Assembly (NCBI GenBank): GCA_016927315.1
Contig: JAFGMV010000051.1
Span: 21,277 to 85,276 of the forward strand
Direction: 5' to 3'
Length of the DNA stretch: 64,000 nucleotides
From: Anaerolineales bacterium
Lineage (GTDB): Bacteria; Chloroflexota; Anaerolineae; Anaerolineales; Villigracilaceae
The translations under genes were made by a program, and so were the position numbers. Position 1 is the first letter of the stretch. Each line of letters opens with the position of its first letter. Below the pieces are notes generated by a model. It made no database searches. It saw only the letters and a list, made by a program, of their open reading frames with translations, and was not told the DNA's origin. Positions 1 through 8,352 of this stretch are shown piece by piece.

Positions 1-120
1 GTGCCCATCTGCTCCTGCTCCACCATGCTGTGGGCGAAATCCAAAAACCAGTCCCAGGATCAGGCCAGCGACAAAGGCCGTAATGAGGATGAGAGGGTAG
101 TGATAGGGGTCAATTTTCAT
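1..120 (-). CDS. Partial membrane protein, N-terminus only
   Basis: An ATG at 118-120 opens a reading frame that stays open to the window edge (40 codons). The product starts MKIDPYHYPL and then has a hydrophobic run of about 18 residues, as in a first transmembrane segment, followed by a Gly/Ala-rich stretch. No clear ribosome binding site precedes the ATG. A second minus-strand frame here reads WFLDFAHSM, which resembles membrane-bound hydrolase motifs, so the frame choice is uncertain. No function can be assigned from 40 residues. Confidence 0.4.
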   Translation of the reverse strand, partial: MKIDPYHYPLILITAFVAGLILGLVFGFRPQHGGAGADGH

Positions 121-204
121 GGATACCGTTGGTAAAACAAACCAGCATGACGCATCCTGTGTTGAAGATGCGCCATGCCAGATGAGAATGCACCTGACGA
201 CTCG

Positions 205-1050
205 TTATCCTGTTTCAGGTTCGTCTTCAAGCAAGTGCTTCTTGAAGAACGGGATCATTGTAAATAACAGGACACCAACTGCCAACAGGGAACCATACAG
301 GTAATCCAGCGTTTTGGTGCGATAAAACTGTGTGGGAACATTGATCATCAGGATGGCAATCGCACCGGTGACGGCCAGCCACCAGCCTTTGCGTTTGCCA
401 ATCGAAAGCAGCGGGATGGAGAGAAACAACAGGATCACAGCCACCCAGTTGGCTTCCCCCGCCCAGTTAAACAGCCACCAGGTAAAATCCTTGTAGAAAG
501 GGTAACCTGGCCGGGTCCACATGGTACGCTGGGCGCCAATGCCGATGGTGAACGCATGGGTTGCCAACATACCGATAAAAGTTAGCGCAGCGAAGCGAGT
601 CCACCTGACCGCAATTTCGCCCTTGCGCAGGAAAATGAATGCCCAGTACCCGGCCAATCCGATGAAGGAGATAACCATTGGGAGCGGGAAACCTGGGACA
701 AAGCTAATATAGGGCAGGAACATAAAGAAACCGCCAATAGAAGGCAGTGCGAACAGCGACATAGAGAGAGGATAAGTCCATTCGCTTCCTTTTCTGATTT
801 CCTGTGAGATGACGATCAAGGCCGCACCGGCAACGAATATTACTGCGCGCCAGACGGGGTAAAAGAAATCGAACAATGGAATGCCGCTGGAAAATGCCGG
901 ATTCCCTGCTTTGATATGTTCTGTCAGATAGACCAATACCCTTTCAAGGGATGTCTGCACCAGGAATGGAATGATATAAGCCATTGTCAATCCAATCACA
1001 ATGGCAATGATGGACATGATGTTGCGATTCTTTTGAGAAGTTTCTTTCAT
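205..1050 (-). CDS. Multi-pass membrane protein of unknown function
   Basis: I place the start at ATG 1050 (281 aa, beginning MKETSQKNRN) because GGAGG stands 5-9 nt upstream; an upstream in-frame start at 1164 would add residues with no ribosome site. The protein has a first hydrophobic segment near residues 10-30 and about seven further ones, joined by short loops, and an acidic C-terminal tail (LEDEPETG). I do not recognise a family or catalytic motif. It lies 237 bp downstream of the Usp gene on the same strand, so co-transcription is possible but not shown. The gene after it, cut by the window edge, also appears to encode a membrane protein. Confidence 0.7.
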   Translation of the reverse strand: MKETSQKNRNIMSIIAIVIGLTMAYIIPFLVQTSLERVLVYLTEHIKAGNPAFSSGIPLFDFFYPVWRAVIFVAGAALIVISQEIRKGSEWTYPLSMSLFALPSIGGFFMFLPYISFVPGFPLPMVISFIGLAGYWAFIFLRKGEIAVRWTRFAALTFIGMLATHAFTIGIGAQRTMWTRPGYPFYKDFTWWLFNWAGEANWVAVILLFLSIPLLSIGKRKGWWLAVTGAIAILMINVPTQFYRTKTLDYLYGSLLAVGVLLFTMIPFFKKHLLEDEPETG

Positions 1051-1287
1051 TGCAGCCTCCAGATGATATTTGTAAGTGAAGGGTATCACAAACAAGTAAT
1101 GATTTATTTGCTTTAACGCAAATCGGGGGTCCTGCCCGGCCTGGGATAGCAAAGAAGAATACACTTGATCCGGTTGTTAGGATGGAATTGTTCACATCCC
1201 TGTCTCCGCAGAGGGGATGAGAAGTTCGTGGGTTCCAAAATCGCTTCGCAAGACATAGTTGATCAATGCAACCTGATTCCTGAACGC

Positions 1288-2112
1288 TCACCTCACGATC
1301 AGTAGTGGACGAGTGATCTCGATCATTAATTGGTGGGTAATGTCATCCAGGACATACTTCATTCCCCCACCGGTGCTGTTCACACCAACAACCACCAGGT
1401 CGTAATCCCCCTGATCTGCTTCCGCCAGGATCTCATCGGCAGCATAACCCTGCCGCAAATGTGTCTGCGCCTGCACCCCCTGTGCCTCCAGGTATTCTGC
1501 AGCTTGCCGCAAAATCCCGAGCTTGCCCATGCGCTGGGCGCTAACAACCCTATCGGTTTGAACATGATCTCGGTTGAAATACAATGAGGCCGCCGGATCT
1601 GCGATTCGTCGGCATGAAACATGCAGCAGCGTTGCGCTTGCTCCGGCAAGTTGGGCGACCCTGCCTCCAATTCCTATGATCCTGGAATTAATTCTGGCGC
1701 CAATGGTACACAATAAAACCCGTTTGATTTCCGGATGCGTACAGCGGGCAATTAAAACGGATGTTGCAGCACAACGGGCGATACGCTCGGTGACGGCATC
1801 CAAAAAATATCGCTTGACGCCCCTGCGCTCACAGGCCCCAATGACCACAAGGTTGAAATTATTTCGTTCAGCCAGGGTGAGTATTTCCCGGGCTACATCC
1901 CCATGACACACCTGTATCGACGGCTTGGGTGCACCTTCCAACAAAACCAGGCCTTCATTTAAAGCACTGATTAATGAGAAAGTCTGGTTATATGGTTTCT
2001 TGAGAACTCCCACCAGCGTAGCAGGAGCCTGGGAATACCGGGCAATCATGGACCCAAACCGCAAAGCTCCCTGAGCATGGACAGAACCATCCGTGCATAA
2101 CATGATTTTCAT
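1288..2112 (-). CDS. Tandem universal stress protein (two UspA domains)
   Basis: The 274-residue protein holds two consecutive Usp folds of about 140 residues. The first begins MKIMLCTDGS and ends near VLIAR; the second begins KRVLLCTIGA and ends LLIVR. Each half carries the beta4 segment (VVIGACERRG, VVVGVNSTGGG) that in ATP-binding Usp proteins forms the G-x2-G-x9-G(S/T) loop. In both halves the motif is only partly conserved, so nucleotide binding is uncertain. An AAGGATA ribosome site precedes ATG 2112. The gene follows the binding-protein gene at 2182-3252 by 69 bp on the same strand, so it is probably in the operon served by the operator at 3332-3386. Its link to a transporter arm parallels the Usp domains fused to the ATPase at 6435-8303. 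Confidence 0.88.
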   Translation of the reverse strand: MKIMLCTDGSVHAQGALRFGSMIARYSQAPATLVGVLKKPYNQTFSLISALNEGLVLLEGAPKPSIQVCHGDVAREILTLAERNNFNLVVIGACERRGVKRYFLDAVTERIARCAATSVLIARCTHPEIKRVLLCTIGARINSRIIGIGGRVAQLAGASATLLHVSCRRIADPAASLYFNRDHVQTDRVVSAQRMGKLGILRQAAEYLEAQGVQAQTHLRQGYAADEILAEADQGDYDLVVVGVNSTGGGMKYVLDDITHQLMIEITRPLLIVR

Positions 2113-2181
2113 CAGAGAAATATCCTTTCAGGCCAGGACCCATCATGATCATCGAAAGAGAAGACTGCAGGAAGATAAAAA

Positions 2182-3252
2182 TTATTGAGAGTCGTTCTGT
2201 TCTTTAATCACCAGAAAAGAAGAAAGGGATTCCAATTCTGGGGCTGGTTCTACTTGTTTTTTCCAGTACTCCTCGACCAGATGGGTATAAGCCAAAGGCC
2301 AGTTCTCCAACTGCTCTTCTGTAAATGGCAAAATCAATTCGGGCAACAGTTCATTTTCATAAACCGCCGGACGGAGATAGTATTGGCCCAGGATCTGCTG
2401 TCCTTCACTGCTCAACAAATAAGCCAGGAAAGCCTCCACCACCGGGCGCTCACGCGGCGCGATATGTTTATCAACAACCACGGCATAATAGCGAGCCAGG
2501 ATCGTGCGTTGCGGCAAAAGAATTTCCAGGGGGACCCCGCGCTGCCTGGCAAGATATGCATCCTGCTCATAGGTTACCAGGGCATCTCCCGCGCCTAACT
2601 CAAAAATATCCAGAGTGGTACGGGCGGAGGCCCCCACCAACCGGACATTTTGCCAGATATCCTTCACTTGTGCCTCAGCAAGAGACTGGTTTCTGGTTTC
2701 CAAATACGCACTGCCATACTCCGCCATCATTGCCCACTCACCCACACCAGAGCTGCCCGGGTTTCCATGAAGAAGCCGAATACCCGGTCGAGTCAAATCC
2801 GGAAATTCCAAAAGGCCATCCGGGTTCCCTGTACGGGTAACAATTACCATCGGCGACGATGCAATCAAGACCTGATCGGTATCCTTGTTTACGCACTTAC
2901 TGTATTTCAGCCAGTCGATATGCCTCTGGGTGCTGAAGATAGCGACGTCGGCCGGCGAACCGGAAGCAATCTGCAGGGAAAGAGTACCCGAGGGGCCAAA
3001 TACCGCCTCAATTTCCACCGCTTCCCCCCTTTCCGCCATCCAGCTCTTTTCAAATGCAGGCAGAATTCCTTGAGTAAGGACTTCTTCCTGAGTACTGAAA
3101 GCATACACGACTAATCGATAAGGTTCGCCGGGGTTATGCCATAGATCAAACCAATAATACTCAACCAGGACACCCAAGACGAGGAGTCCCAAGAATAAAA
3201 GGAATAACCCCACCTGGTTCCTGTCTTTTCCATCATTAAAAAAGCGTTTCAT
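2182..3252 (-). CDS. Membrane-anchored sulfate-binding-like solute receptor
   Basis: The start is uncertain: ATG 3252 (356 aa, MKRFFNDGKD) has GGAA upstream, while ATG 3264 and GTG 3276 are also in frame. After about 15 residues a single hydrophobic segment (GLFLLFLGLLVLGVLV) acts as signal anchor with no lipobox cysteine. The rest resembles the sulfate/thiosulfate-binding (Sbp/CysP) fold: RLVVYAFSTQEEV at the start of the domain, ADVAIFSTQR, then LLHGNPGSSGVGEW in place of the canonical NPKTSGGARW, and ALVTYEQDAY in place of the VTYENE signature. Several ligand-site residues therefore differ, and the substrate may not be sulfate. It has no permease of its own next to it and is divergent from the sensor kinase, with the four-repeat operator in between. 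Confidence 0.75.
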   Translation of the reverse strand: MKRFFNDGKDRNQVGLFLLFLGLLVLGVLVEYYWFDLWHNPGEPYRLVVYAFSTQEEVLTQGILPAFEKSWMAERGEAVEIEAVFGPSGTLSLQIASGSPADVAIFSTQRHIDWLKYSKCVNKDTDQVLIASSPMVIVTRTGNPDGLLEFPDLTRPGIRLLHGNPGSSGVGEWAMMAEYGSAYLETRNQSLAEAQVKDIWQNVRLVGASARTTLDIFELGAGDALVTYEQDAYLARQRGVPLEILLPQRTILARYYAVVVDKHIAPRERPVVEAFLAYLLSSEGQQILGQYYLRPAVYENELLPELILPFTEEQLENWPLAYTHLVEEYWKKQVEPAPELESLSSFLVIKEQNDSQ

Positions 3253-3331
3253 AACCGGTTCCATCACCGAACCCACTCTCGCAGGAGGCGGCTTTCTATC
3301 TCTATGTGGATATGTTCAATGACCGTACTTT

Positions 3332-3386
3332 ACTTTACCAAACCCGAGTGACAGGTTTCGTGATATGCCTGTGACAAAGCTGTGAC
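3332..3386 (-). promoter_or_regulatory. Pho-box-like operator and promoter, minus strand arm
   Basis: Read on the minus strand, four half-sites GTCAC/ATCAC lie at 3386-3382, 3375-3371, 3364-3360 and 3352-3348, with start-to-start distances of 11, 11 and 12 bp. One of the four is ATCAC. Ten bp after the last one is TAAAGT (3337-3332), which fits a -10 element; there is no good -35. This matches the geometry of OmpR/PhoB-type activator boxes, where direct repeats on one helix face replace the -35. It points toward the gene at 2182-3252. The identical arrangement recurs at 6350-6404. Confidence 0.8.
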
Positions 3387-3428
3387 AGAACGATGAAAAA
3401 CAAAAAGAAACTCCCTGCCTCTAGCGGC

Positions 3429-3477
3429 GTCACTTCGTGACCGCTTTTTGGATAAATCTGTAGAATTGACATATAAT
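3429..3477 (+). promoter_or_regulatory. Sensor kinase promoter with inverted GTCAC pair
   Basis: TTGGAT (3448-3453), an 18-bp spacer and TATAAT (3472-3477) form a plausible sigma-70 promoter for the kinase/regulator operon, with transcription starting near 3484. Just upstream, GTCAC TTC GTGAC (3429-3441) is an inverted pair of the same half-site used in the flanking direct-repeat arrays. It could allow autoregulation. It is followed by a T-run, so a weak terminator reading is also possible. Confidence 0.55.
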
Positions 3478-3522
3478 GAATCCACCATACAGAACGCGTC
3501 CTTGTTTGTTGAGGTGTTTCTT

Positions 3523-5616
3523 ATGAAAGCCGTTTTTAAACTGAACAGATTAAGATCACAATTGGTACTGACCTTCCTGGCAGGCTTTCTGGGGATTGGG
3601 CTGACAATAAGTGCGCCGGTACTGGCCTTGCTGAACTGGCAGGCGAATGTACAGGCCCGCTTTCTTCTCGACCAGACGGTTGTGGCCTCCCGCGCATTTA
3701 TTGCCAGCGAACAATCTGATCTGCAAAACCTGTCCTTGTTGGTTTCGCAGCGGCCAACACTGACACAACTGCTGGAAGAAGATTCTTTACCAGCCCTAGG
3801 CACATACCTGACCAACCTGCAAACGGGCGCCGGCGTTGATCTGATTTTGGTCTGCGACGAAGATAAAATAGTGATCGGGTCTGACACTCACATCGACACA
3901 ACTGACCTTTGCAGCACCAACAAGCCAGCCGGATTTACCAGTCTTGCCAACACAAACGATCCATATCTATACGCATCCGCAGATGTGCTTCAATCATCCG
4001 GCTCACCCGGCAGAATTATTGTCGGGAAGAGTACCTCCACTGTCCTGGAAGAACTACAAGAAGAAACTGGCCTCTTGTTCTTTTTGGTACACCAGGAAGA
4101 AATAATAATTGCCAGTGACCCAACCCTTCAAAAATCAATTAAAACCGAGGCAGACTTGCAAAGATTCAGCAGGAAACCCTTGAACTCATCGCTTGCACAA
4201 AGGTCTGTTGGTATCAATGATCACCAATATATTCTGACCTCATTCGTCATCGAAGAAGAACTCGGGCTTAATTTAATCAGTGCTCTAAATATTGACGATC
4301 AGATCATACTTCAGAAAAGACTGAACGGTTCTCTTTTATTGGGTTTATTCTTTATCATACTAATCGCCTCCGGTTTGGGCATCTGGCAGGCACAGCGCAT
4401 CAGTATGCCGATTATCAATGTAGCCAAAGCCGCCTCCAAATTCCGGCAGAGAGACCTGGATACACCGGTATCGATAAAGTCATCCTTTCAGGAAATAAAC
4501 CAGCTGGCAAACACTTTGGAAGATGCACGCGTGGCGCTTCAACATGCAATGGCTCAACTACAAATTGAAAAAGCCTGGATCGAAAAGTTATTGAATTCGA
4601 TCGCCGAGGGAATCCTGACCCTCGACAATCAAAATCACATTACCTTTGCCAGCGCCGGTGTTAGTAAAATACTGAAGACCGACATCGAACAGATTATTGA
4701 CCGTAAGGCAGATGATGTGTTTATCACGGCACAAGGTGACACGCCTTTTACCAGCCAACTCCCAACACAAGGCCAGCAGAGGCAAATATTGGTCAAATTA
4801 AACGGTGGGCAGGAGCGCTATTTATCCGTCTCGAAGGCTAATTTCATTCCACCTGAGGCGGTCAGCACGCATCGCGCCCTGGTCTTGCACGATGTAACCA
4901 ATGAAGAACATATCCACCGTCTGTTAGGTGATTTCATGGCCAATATCACTCATGAATTCCGTACCCCCCTGTCTGCCCTGGAAGCTTCATCTGAATTGTT
5001 ATTGGACAATATCAAGAATCTCTCCCAGTCGGAAATTGAGGAACTTTTGACTTCCCTGAATATGGGGATTACCAATTTGCAGGCTTTGATCGATAATTTG
5101 ATAGAAGCCTCCAGTATTGAAACCGGAAGGTTTAAAGTCTCACTGCAGTCAGTATCCTTTAATGAAATCCTGCAAAACGCACAGGAACTTATTCAACCCC
5201 TGGCTCAAAAATATGGGTTGGAACTTGGCATTACCGCTGTAACCGGGCAGATCATGGTGATGGCAGACCACCGCCGTACTGTCCAGGTCCTGGTTAACCT
5301 TCTTTCAAATGCCATTAAGCACAGTCCGGAAAACGGGTTGATCAGCATCGATCACTATGTTGCCGGAGGAAACCTGCGCGTTGAAGTCACCGATAGGGGT
5401 AGTGGTATCCCAAAAGAGCAGCGCGGGAACTTGTTTCAACGCTTTTCGCATCTTGAAGTTCCAATTGAACGCGCAAAACAGGGCGCCGGATTGGGTCTGT
5501 CGGTGGTAAAAGCAATCGTAGATGCCCAGCAAGGGGAGGTTGGGATTTCAGAACCACCGGAAGGCGGCGCTACCTTCTGGTTTACATTACCCTTGGTTGA
5601 AGAGAGACCTGTATGA
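3523..5616 (+). CDS. Membrane sensor histidine kinase (HAMP-PAS-HisKA-HATPase)
   Basis: ATG 3523 (697 aa) is chosen because GAGGTG precedes it; a frame opening at 3448 lacks a ribosome site. Order of domains: transmembrane segment near residues 15-38, an extracytoplasmic sensing domain of about 230 residues (probably Cache-like), a second transmembrane segment near 270-290, HAMP, a PAS-like domain containing WIEKLLNSIAEGILTLD, then the HisKA motif ITHEFRTP with the phospho-accepting His at about 477. The ATPase domain shows the N box (LLSNAIKHS), G1 (DRGSGIP), the F box region and G2 (GAGLGLSVV). The gene overlaps the regulator gene by 4 nt, so the two are partners. Its signal is unknown; the neighbourhood suggests oxyanion availability or envelope stress. 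Confidence 0.93.
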   Translation: MKAVFKLNRLRSQLVLTFLAGFLGIGLTISAPVLALLNWQANVQARFLLDQTVVASRAFIASEQSDLQNLSLLVSQRPTLTQLLEEDSLPALGTYLTNLQTGAGVDLILVCDEDKIVIGSDTHIDTTDLCSTNKPAGFTSLANTNDPYLYASADVLQSSGSPGRIIVGKSTSTVLEELQEETGLLFFLVHQEEIIIASDPTLQKSIKTEADLQRFSRKPLNSSLAQRSVGINDHQYILTSFVIEEELGLNLISALNIDDQIILQKRLNGSLLLGLFFIILIASGLGIWQAQRISMPIINVAKAASKFRQRDLDTPVSIKSSFQEINQLANTLEDARVALQHAMAQLQIEKAWIEKLLNSIAEGILTLDNQNHITFASAGVSKILKTDIEQIIDRKADDVFITAQGDTPFTSQLPTQGQQRQILVKLNGGQERYLSVSKANFIPPEAVSTHRALVLHDVTNEEHIHRLLGDFMANITHEFRTPLSALEASSELLLDNIKNLSQSEIEELLTSLNMGITNLQALIDNLIEASSIETGRFKVSLQSVSFNEILQNAQELIQPLAQKYGLELGITAVTGQIMVMADHRRTVQVLVNLLSNAIKHSPENGLISIDHYVAGGNLRVEVTDRGSGIPKEQRGNLFQRFSHLEVPIERAKQGAGLGLSVVKAIVDAQQGEVGISEPPEGGATFWFTLPLVEERPV

Positions 5617-6314
5617 AAATTTTAGTTGTAGATGATGATCGTGTTCTTGCAGACCTGGTCATTTTCACACTCAGGCGCGCAGGTTTTGAGGCAACGATGG
5701 CCAACAACGCCGCCAGCGCCTTACGCCGCTGGGAAGAGGATCAACCAGACCTGATCATCCTGGATATCAACCTGCCGGGAAAACCAGGAATGCAGGACGG
5801 ATTTGCCATCTGCCAACACATCCGCAACCAATCAGATATTCCAATCATCCTGCTGACCGTTCGCGGTGACGAAGAAGACATCGTGAATGGTCTGGAAATT
5901 GGCGCCGACGATTACATCTTAAAACCATTCAGTCCCCGGCAGCTGATTGCGCGCATACAGGCAGTGATCCGCCGCTCCGGTAACAAAGGAACCGCAAGCT
6001 CACAACCTGCGAAATTGGTTATGGATGGATTGGAATTCAACCCAAAACTCCGGGAAGTGCAATTGGATGATGGCCGCAAGAAAAACCTGACTCCCCTGGA
6101 GTGCAGTTTATTGGAGGCCTTGATGTTGAATGCCGGGCTGGTACTCACTTTTGATGATCTGATCAGTGATATCTGGGGCGCCGGCGGAGGCAGTTCTGAA
6201 ATGCTCCGTCAGTTGGTACGCCGCCTGCGTTCAAAGATCGAAGCAGACCCGACAAAGCCACATTACATCCAAAATTTACCCGGACTCGGTTATTCATTCC
6301 TGCCCAAGGGTTAA
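5613..6314 (+). CDS. OmpR/PhoB-family response regulator
   Basis: The 233-residue protein has an N-terminal receiver (residues 1-120) with the acidic pocket VVDDD, phospho-acceptor Asp51 in LIILDINLP, the Thr in ILLTVRG and Lys in YILKPF. It is followed by a winged-helix DNA-binding domain (about 130-233) with the typical LTPLECSLLEALM and VRRLRSKIEADP segments. Members of this family bind direct repeats as tandem dimers, often with an 11-bp period. Two such arrays flank this gene (3332-3386 and 6350-6404), so it is the natural candidate to bind them. It is co-transcribed with the kinase through an ATGA overlap. Confidence 0.95.
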   Translation: MKILVVDDDRVLADLVIFTLRRAGFEATMANNAASALRRWEEDQPDLIILDINLPGKPGMQDGFAICQHIRNQSDIPIILLTVRGDEEDIVNGLEIGADDYILKPFSPRQLIARIQAVIRRSGNKGTASSQPAKLVMDGLEFNPKLREVQLDDGRKKNLTPLECSLLEALMLNAGLVLTFDDLISDIWGAGGGSSEMLRQLVRRLRSKIEADPTKPHYIQNLPGLGYSFLPKG

Positions 6315-6349
6315 TTCCTGCAAACCGAAATAAGGGGGGATATTAAATT

Positions 6350-6404
6350 GTCACATTTTTGTCACACGCATGTCACCTGGCTGGTCACACCGAACAAGTA
6401 TAGT
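6350..6404 (+). promoter_or_regulatory. Pho-box-like operator and promoter, transporter arm
   Basis: Four GTCAC half-sites begin at 6350, 6361, 6372 and 6384, giving distances of 11, 11 and 12 bp. Ten bp after the last (ends 6388) lies TATAGT (6399-6404), a good -10 element with no consensus -35. Transcription would start near 6411, in front of ATG 6435. The spacing, including the final 12-bp step and the 10-bp gap, is identical to that of the divergent arm at 3332-3386. This strongly suggests one activator for both promoters. Confidence 0.85.
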
Positions 6405-6434
6405 TGGGTAGCAACCAACTTTGATGAGGTGCGC

Positions 6435-8303
6435 ATGTCAATTGTGCTCAAGAATGTTACCAAACGTTATGACCAACAAATCGTTGTACACAACGTTTCT
6501 CTAGAGATCGCCGACGGGGAATTTTTTGTCCTGCTGGGATCCAGCGGCAGCGGTAAAACCACGGTCCTGAACATGATTGCCGGTCTGACCAGTGCAGATC
6601 GAGGTCAAATTCAGCTGCACAGCCGGGATGTTACCAACCTGCCAACCCAGAAACGCAATGTTGGGTTTGTATTCCAGAATTATGCACTCTTTGAATATAT
6701 GACAGTCGCCGAGAATATCGAGTTTGGTCTGTCCGTTCGTAAAGTGTCCCGGAAAGCCCGTCAGTTAAAACGTGATGAAATGCTGGAATTAGTCGGATTG
6801 GTAGGATTGGGTGATCGCACGCCGCACCAATTATCCGGCGGCCAGCAGCAGCGCGTCGCATTAGCTCGTGCGCTGGCTCTGGAACCGGACGTGTTGTTAT
6901 TGGATGAACCTCTCGGCGCTCTCGACGCAAAAATACGCGGGGATCTTCGGCGATCACTCAAAGCCATCCAACGTCAATTAGGAGTAGCTGCCATCCTGGT
7001 TACACATGACCAGGAGGAAGCCTTCGACCTGGCGGATAGGATCGGTGTAATGAGTTACGGGCGCCTGGTAGAGGTTGGTTCGCCTCGCGATCTGTATCAC
7101 CACCCCCAGACTGAATTTGTAGCTTCCTTCCTTGGAACAGCGAATATCCTGCTCGGGCAAACACAAGGCAATCAAATTCGAATTGGGCCGCATAAATTCG
7201 ATCTTTCCACTGAAGCCGCTCGCTTCAGCGGAGACGGAAGGGTACAGGTTGTCTTCCGCCCCGAAGACCTGTTACTGGCAAGGGGGAAAGCTGCCCTGGA
7301 CTGCACCCCGCTGGGCGAAGGAGTAGTGACAAACCTGGGATTCAATGGTCCCAATGAGCGCATCAGGCTCGAACTGCCTGCAATTCCAGGCGTCAGGGCG
7401 ATTGCCCCCACAGTACCATTCGGAAAACAAAACATTGTAATCGAAGCCAGTCGATCCACCGATCACGCGGCAGCATTACCTCTCTCCGTTGGAGAGAAAG
7501 CCTGGGTGGGTATACAACGACTGCACACGCTTTCTCATCCCGGGTTGAGCTTTCTGGTGGTTACGGATGGTTCCCTGCGCAGTCAATCTGCGATCAGCCT
7601 GGGAGGGTACCTGGCTCGGATGGCGCACGCACGCATTATCCTGCTGGGAATAGGCGATGACGAACAACTGCAGGATGCCCGCAAACAGATCGGCAGCGGT
7701 ATGGCCTCTGTCGAACTGCATACCGACGGGGGACCCGCACACTTCGCCATTGCCAGATCTGTTGAAAAAAACCCGGTCGACCTCGTCATCGTTGGCTGGA
7801 GACCCCTGGAAGGCCTGGGATTCGCAGAACAAATACTTCAATCTGGCGATCATCATTTGTTGCTGGCAGCCCATCCCGGGACCCGGCTTGAAAACGCCCT
7901 GGTATGCGCCTCCAGCGGAGAACCCGGGAAGGACGATGTTATGTTTGCTGGCCGTCTGCTGCGACACCTGGGCGCCCAGGCAACCTTGCTGACCGCGATC
8001 GAAAACAACAACGACCGTCAAAGCCGTCTTGCCGAAAGCTTTATGGATGGAGGCAAGCACAGTCTGGAAATGTTCGGAGTACCAACCCAAAACAAGCTCA
8101 GAATCGGGGAACCCGAAGTGGAGATCGTCAAAGAAATGAGAAGTGGTAAATACGATCTAATGGTACTCGGCACCCCGCTGCCAAATCGTGACGGACGGAT
8201 TTCTATGACCGGCCTGGTAAACAGCGTGATAAAAAACACCGACAATTGCTCGCTCCTGTTGGTACGATCCCACTACCATAAAAATCAATTCACTTTAAAT
8301 TAA
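6435..8303 (+). CDS. Sulfate-type ABC ATPase fused to tandem Usp domains
   Basis: ATG 6435 (622 aa) follows GAGGTG; the open frame upstream covers the operator and is not coding. Residues 1-235 form a CysA-type ATPase: Walker A GSSGSGKT (35-42), Q-loop VFQNYALF, signature LSGGQQQR, Walker B VLLLDEP and the His switch VTHDQEEA. A TOBE-like region follows to about 365. From about 371 to 622 the protein continues as two universal stress protein domains (FLVVTDGSLRSQ; ALVCASSGEPG), the second with a partial nucleotide loop (LGTPLPNRDG). CysA proteins normally end after the TOBE region near residue 350. The Usp part may gate transport by nucleotide or stress state. It heads the transporter operon. 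Confidence 0.9.
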   Translation: MSIVLKNVTKRYDQQIVVHNVSLEIADGEFFVLLGSSGSGKTTVLNMIAGLTSADRGQIQLHSRDVTNLPTQKRNVGFVFQNYALFEYMTVAENIEFGLSVRKVSRKARQLKRDEMLELVGLVGLGDRTPHQLSGGQQQRVALARALALEPDVLLLDEPLGALDAKIRGDLRRSLKAIQRQLGVAAILVTHDQEEAFDLADRIGVMSYGRLVEVGSPRDLYHHPQTEFVASFLGTANILLGQTQGNQIRIGPHKFDLSTEAARFSGDGRVQVVFRPEDLLLARGKAALDCTPLGEGVVTNLGFNGPNERIRLELPAIPGVRAIAPTVPFGKQNIVIEASRSTDHAAALPLSVGEKAWVGIQRLHTLSHPGLSFLVVTDGSLRSQSAISLGGYLARMAHARIILLGIGDDEQLQDARKQIGSGMASVELHTDGGPAHFAIARSVEKNPVDLVIVGWRPLEGLGFAEQILQSGDHHLLLAAHPGTRLENALVCASSGEPGKDDVMFAGRLLRHLGAQATLLTAIENNNDRQSRLAESFMDGGKHSLEMFGVPTQNKLRIGEPEVEIVKEMRSGKYDLMVLGTPLPNRDGRISMTGLVNSVIKNTDNCSLLLVRSHYHKNQFTLN

Positions 8304-8352
8304 TTCGAAAGTTCGTATCCGAAACAAAAATCAAATTTCAAAAGGATCAATA

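Noticed and set aside
1..60. Alternative minus-strand frame with WFLDFAHSM, like a membrane-bound hydrolase motif
   Set aside because: It is interrupted by a TGA before any credible start, whereas the chosen frame has an ATG and a membrane segment. It cannot be fully excluded because the gene continues outside the window.
3423..3450. Intrinsic terminator upstream of the sensor kinase
   Set aside because: The stem is only GTCAC/GTGAC plus a bulged extension, no plus-strand gene lies upstream to be terminated, and it overlaps the predicted -35. An operator is the better reading.
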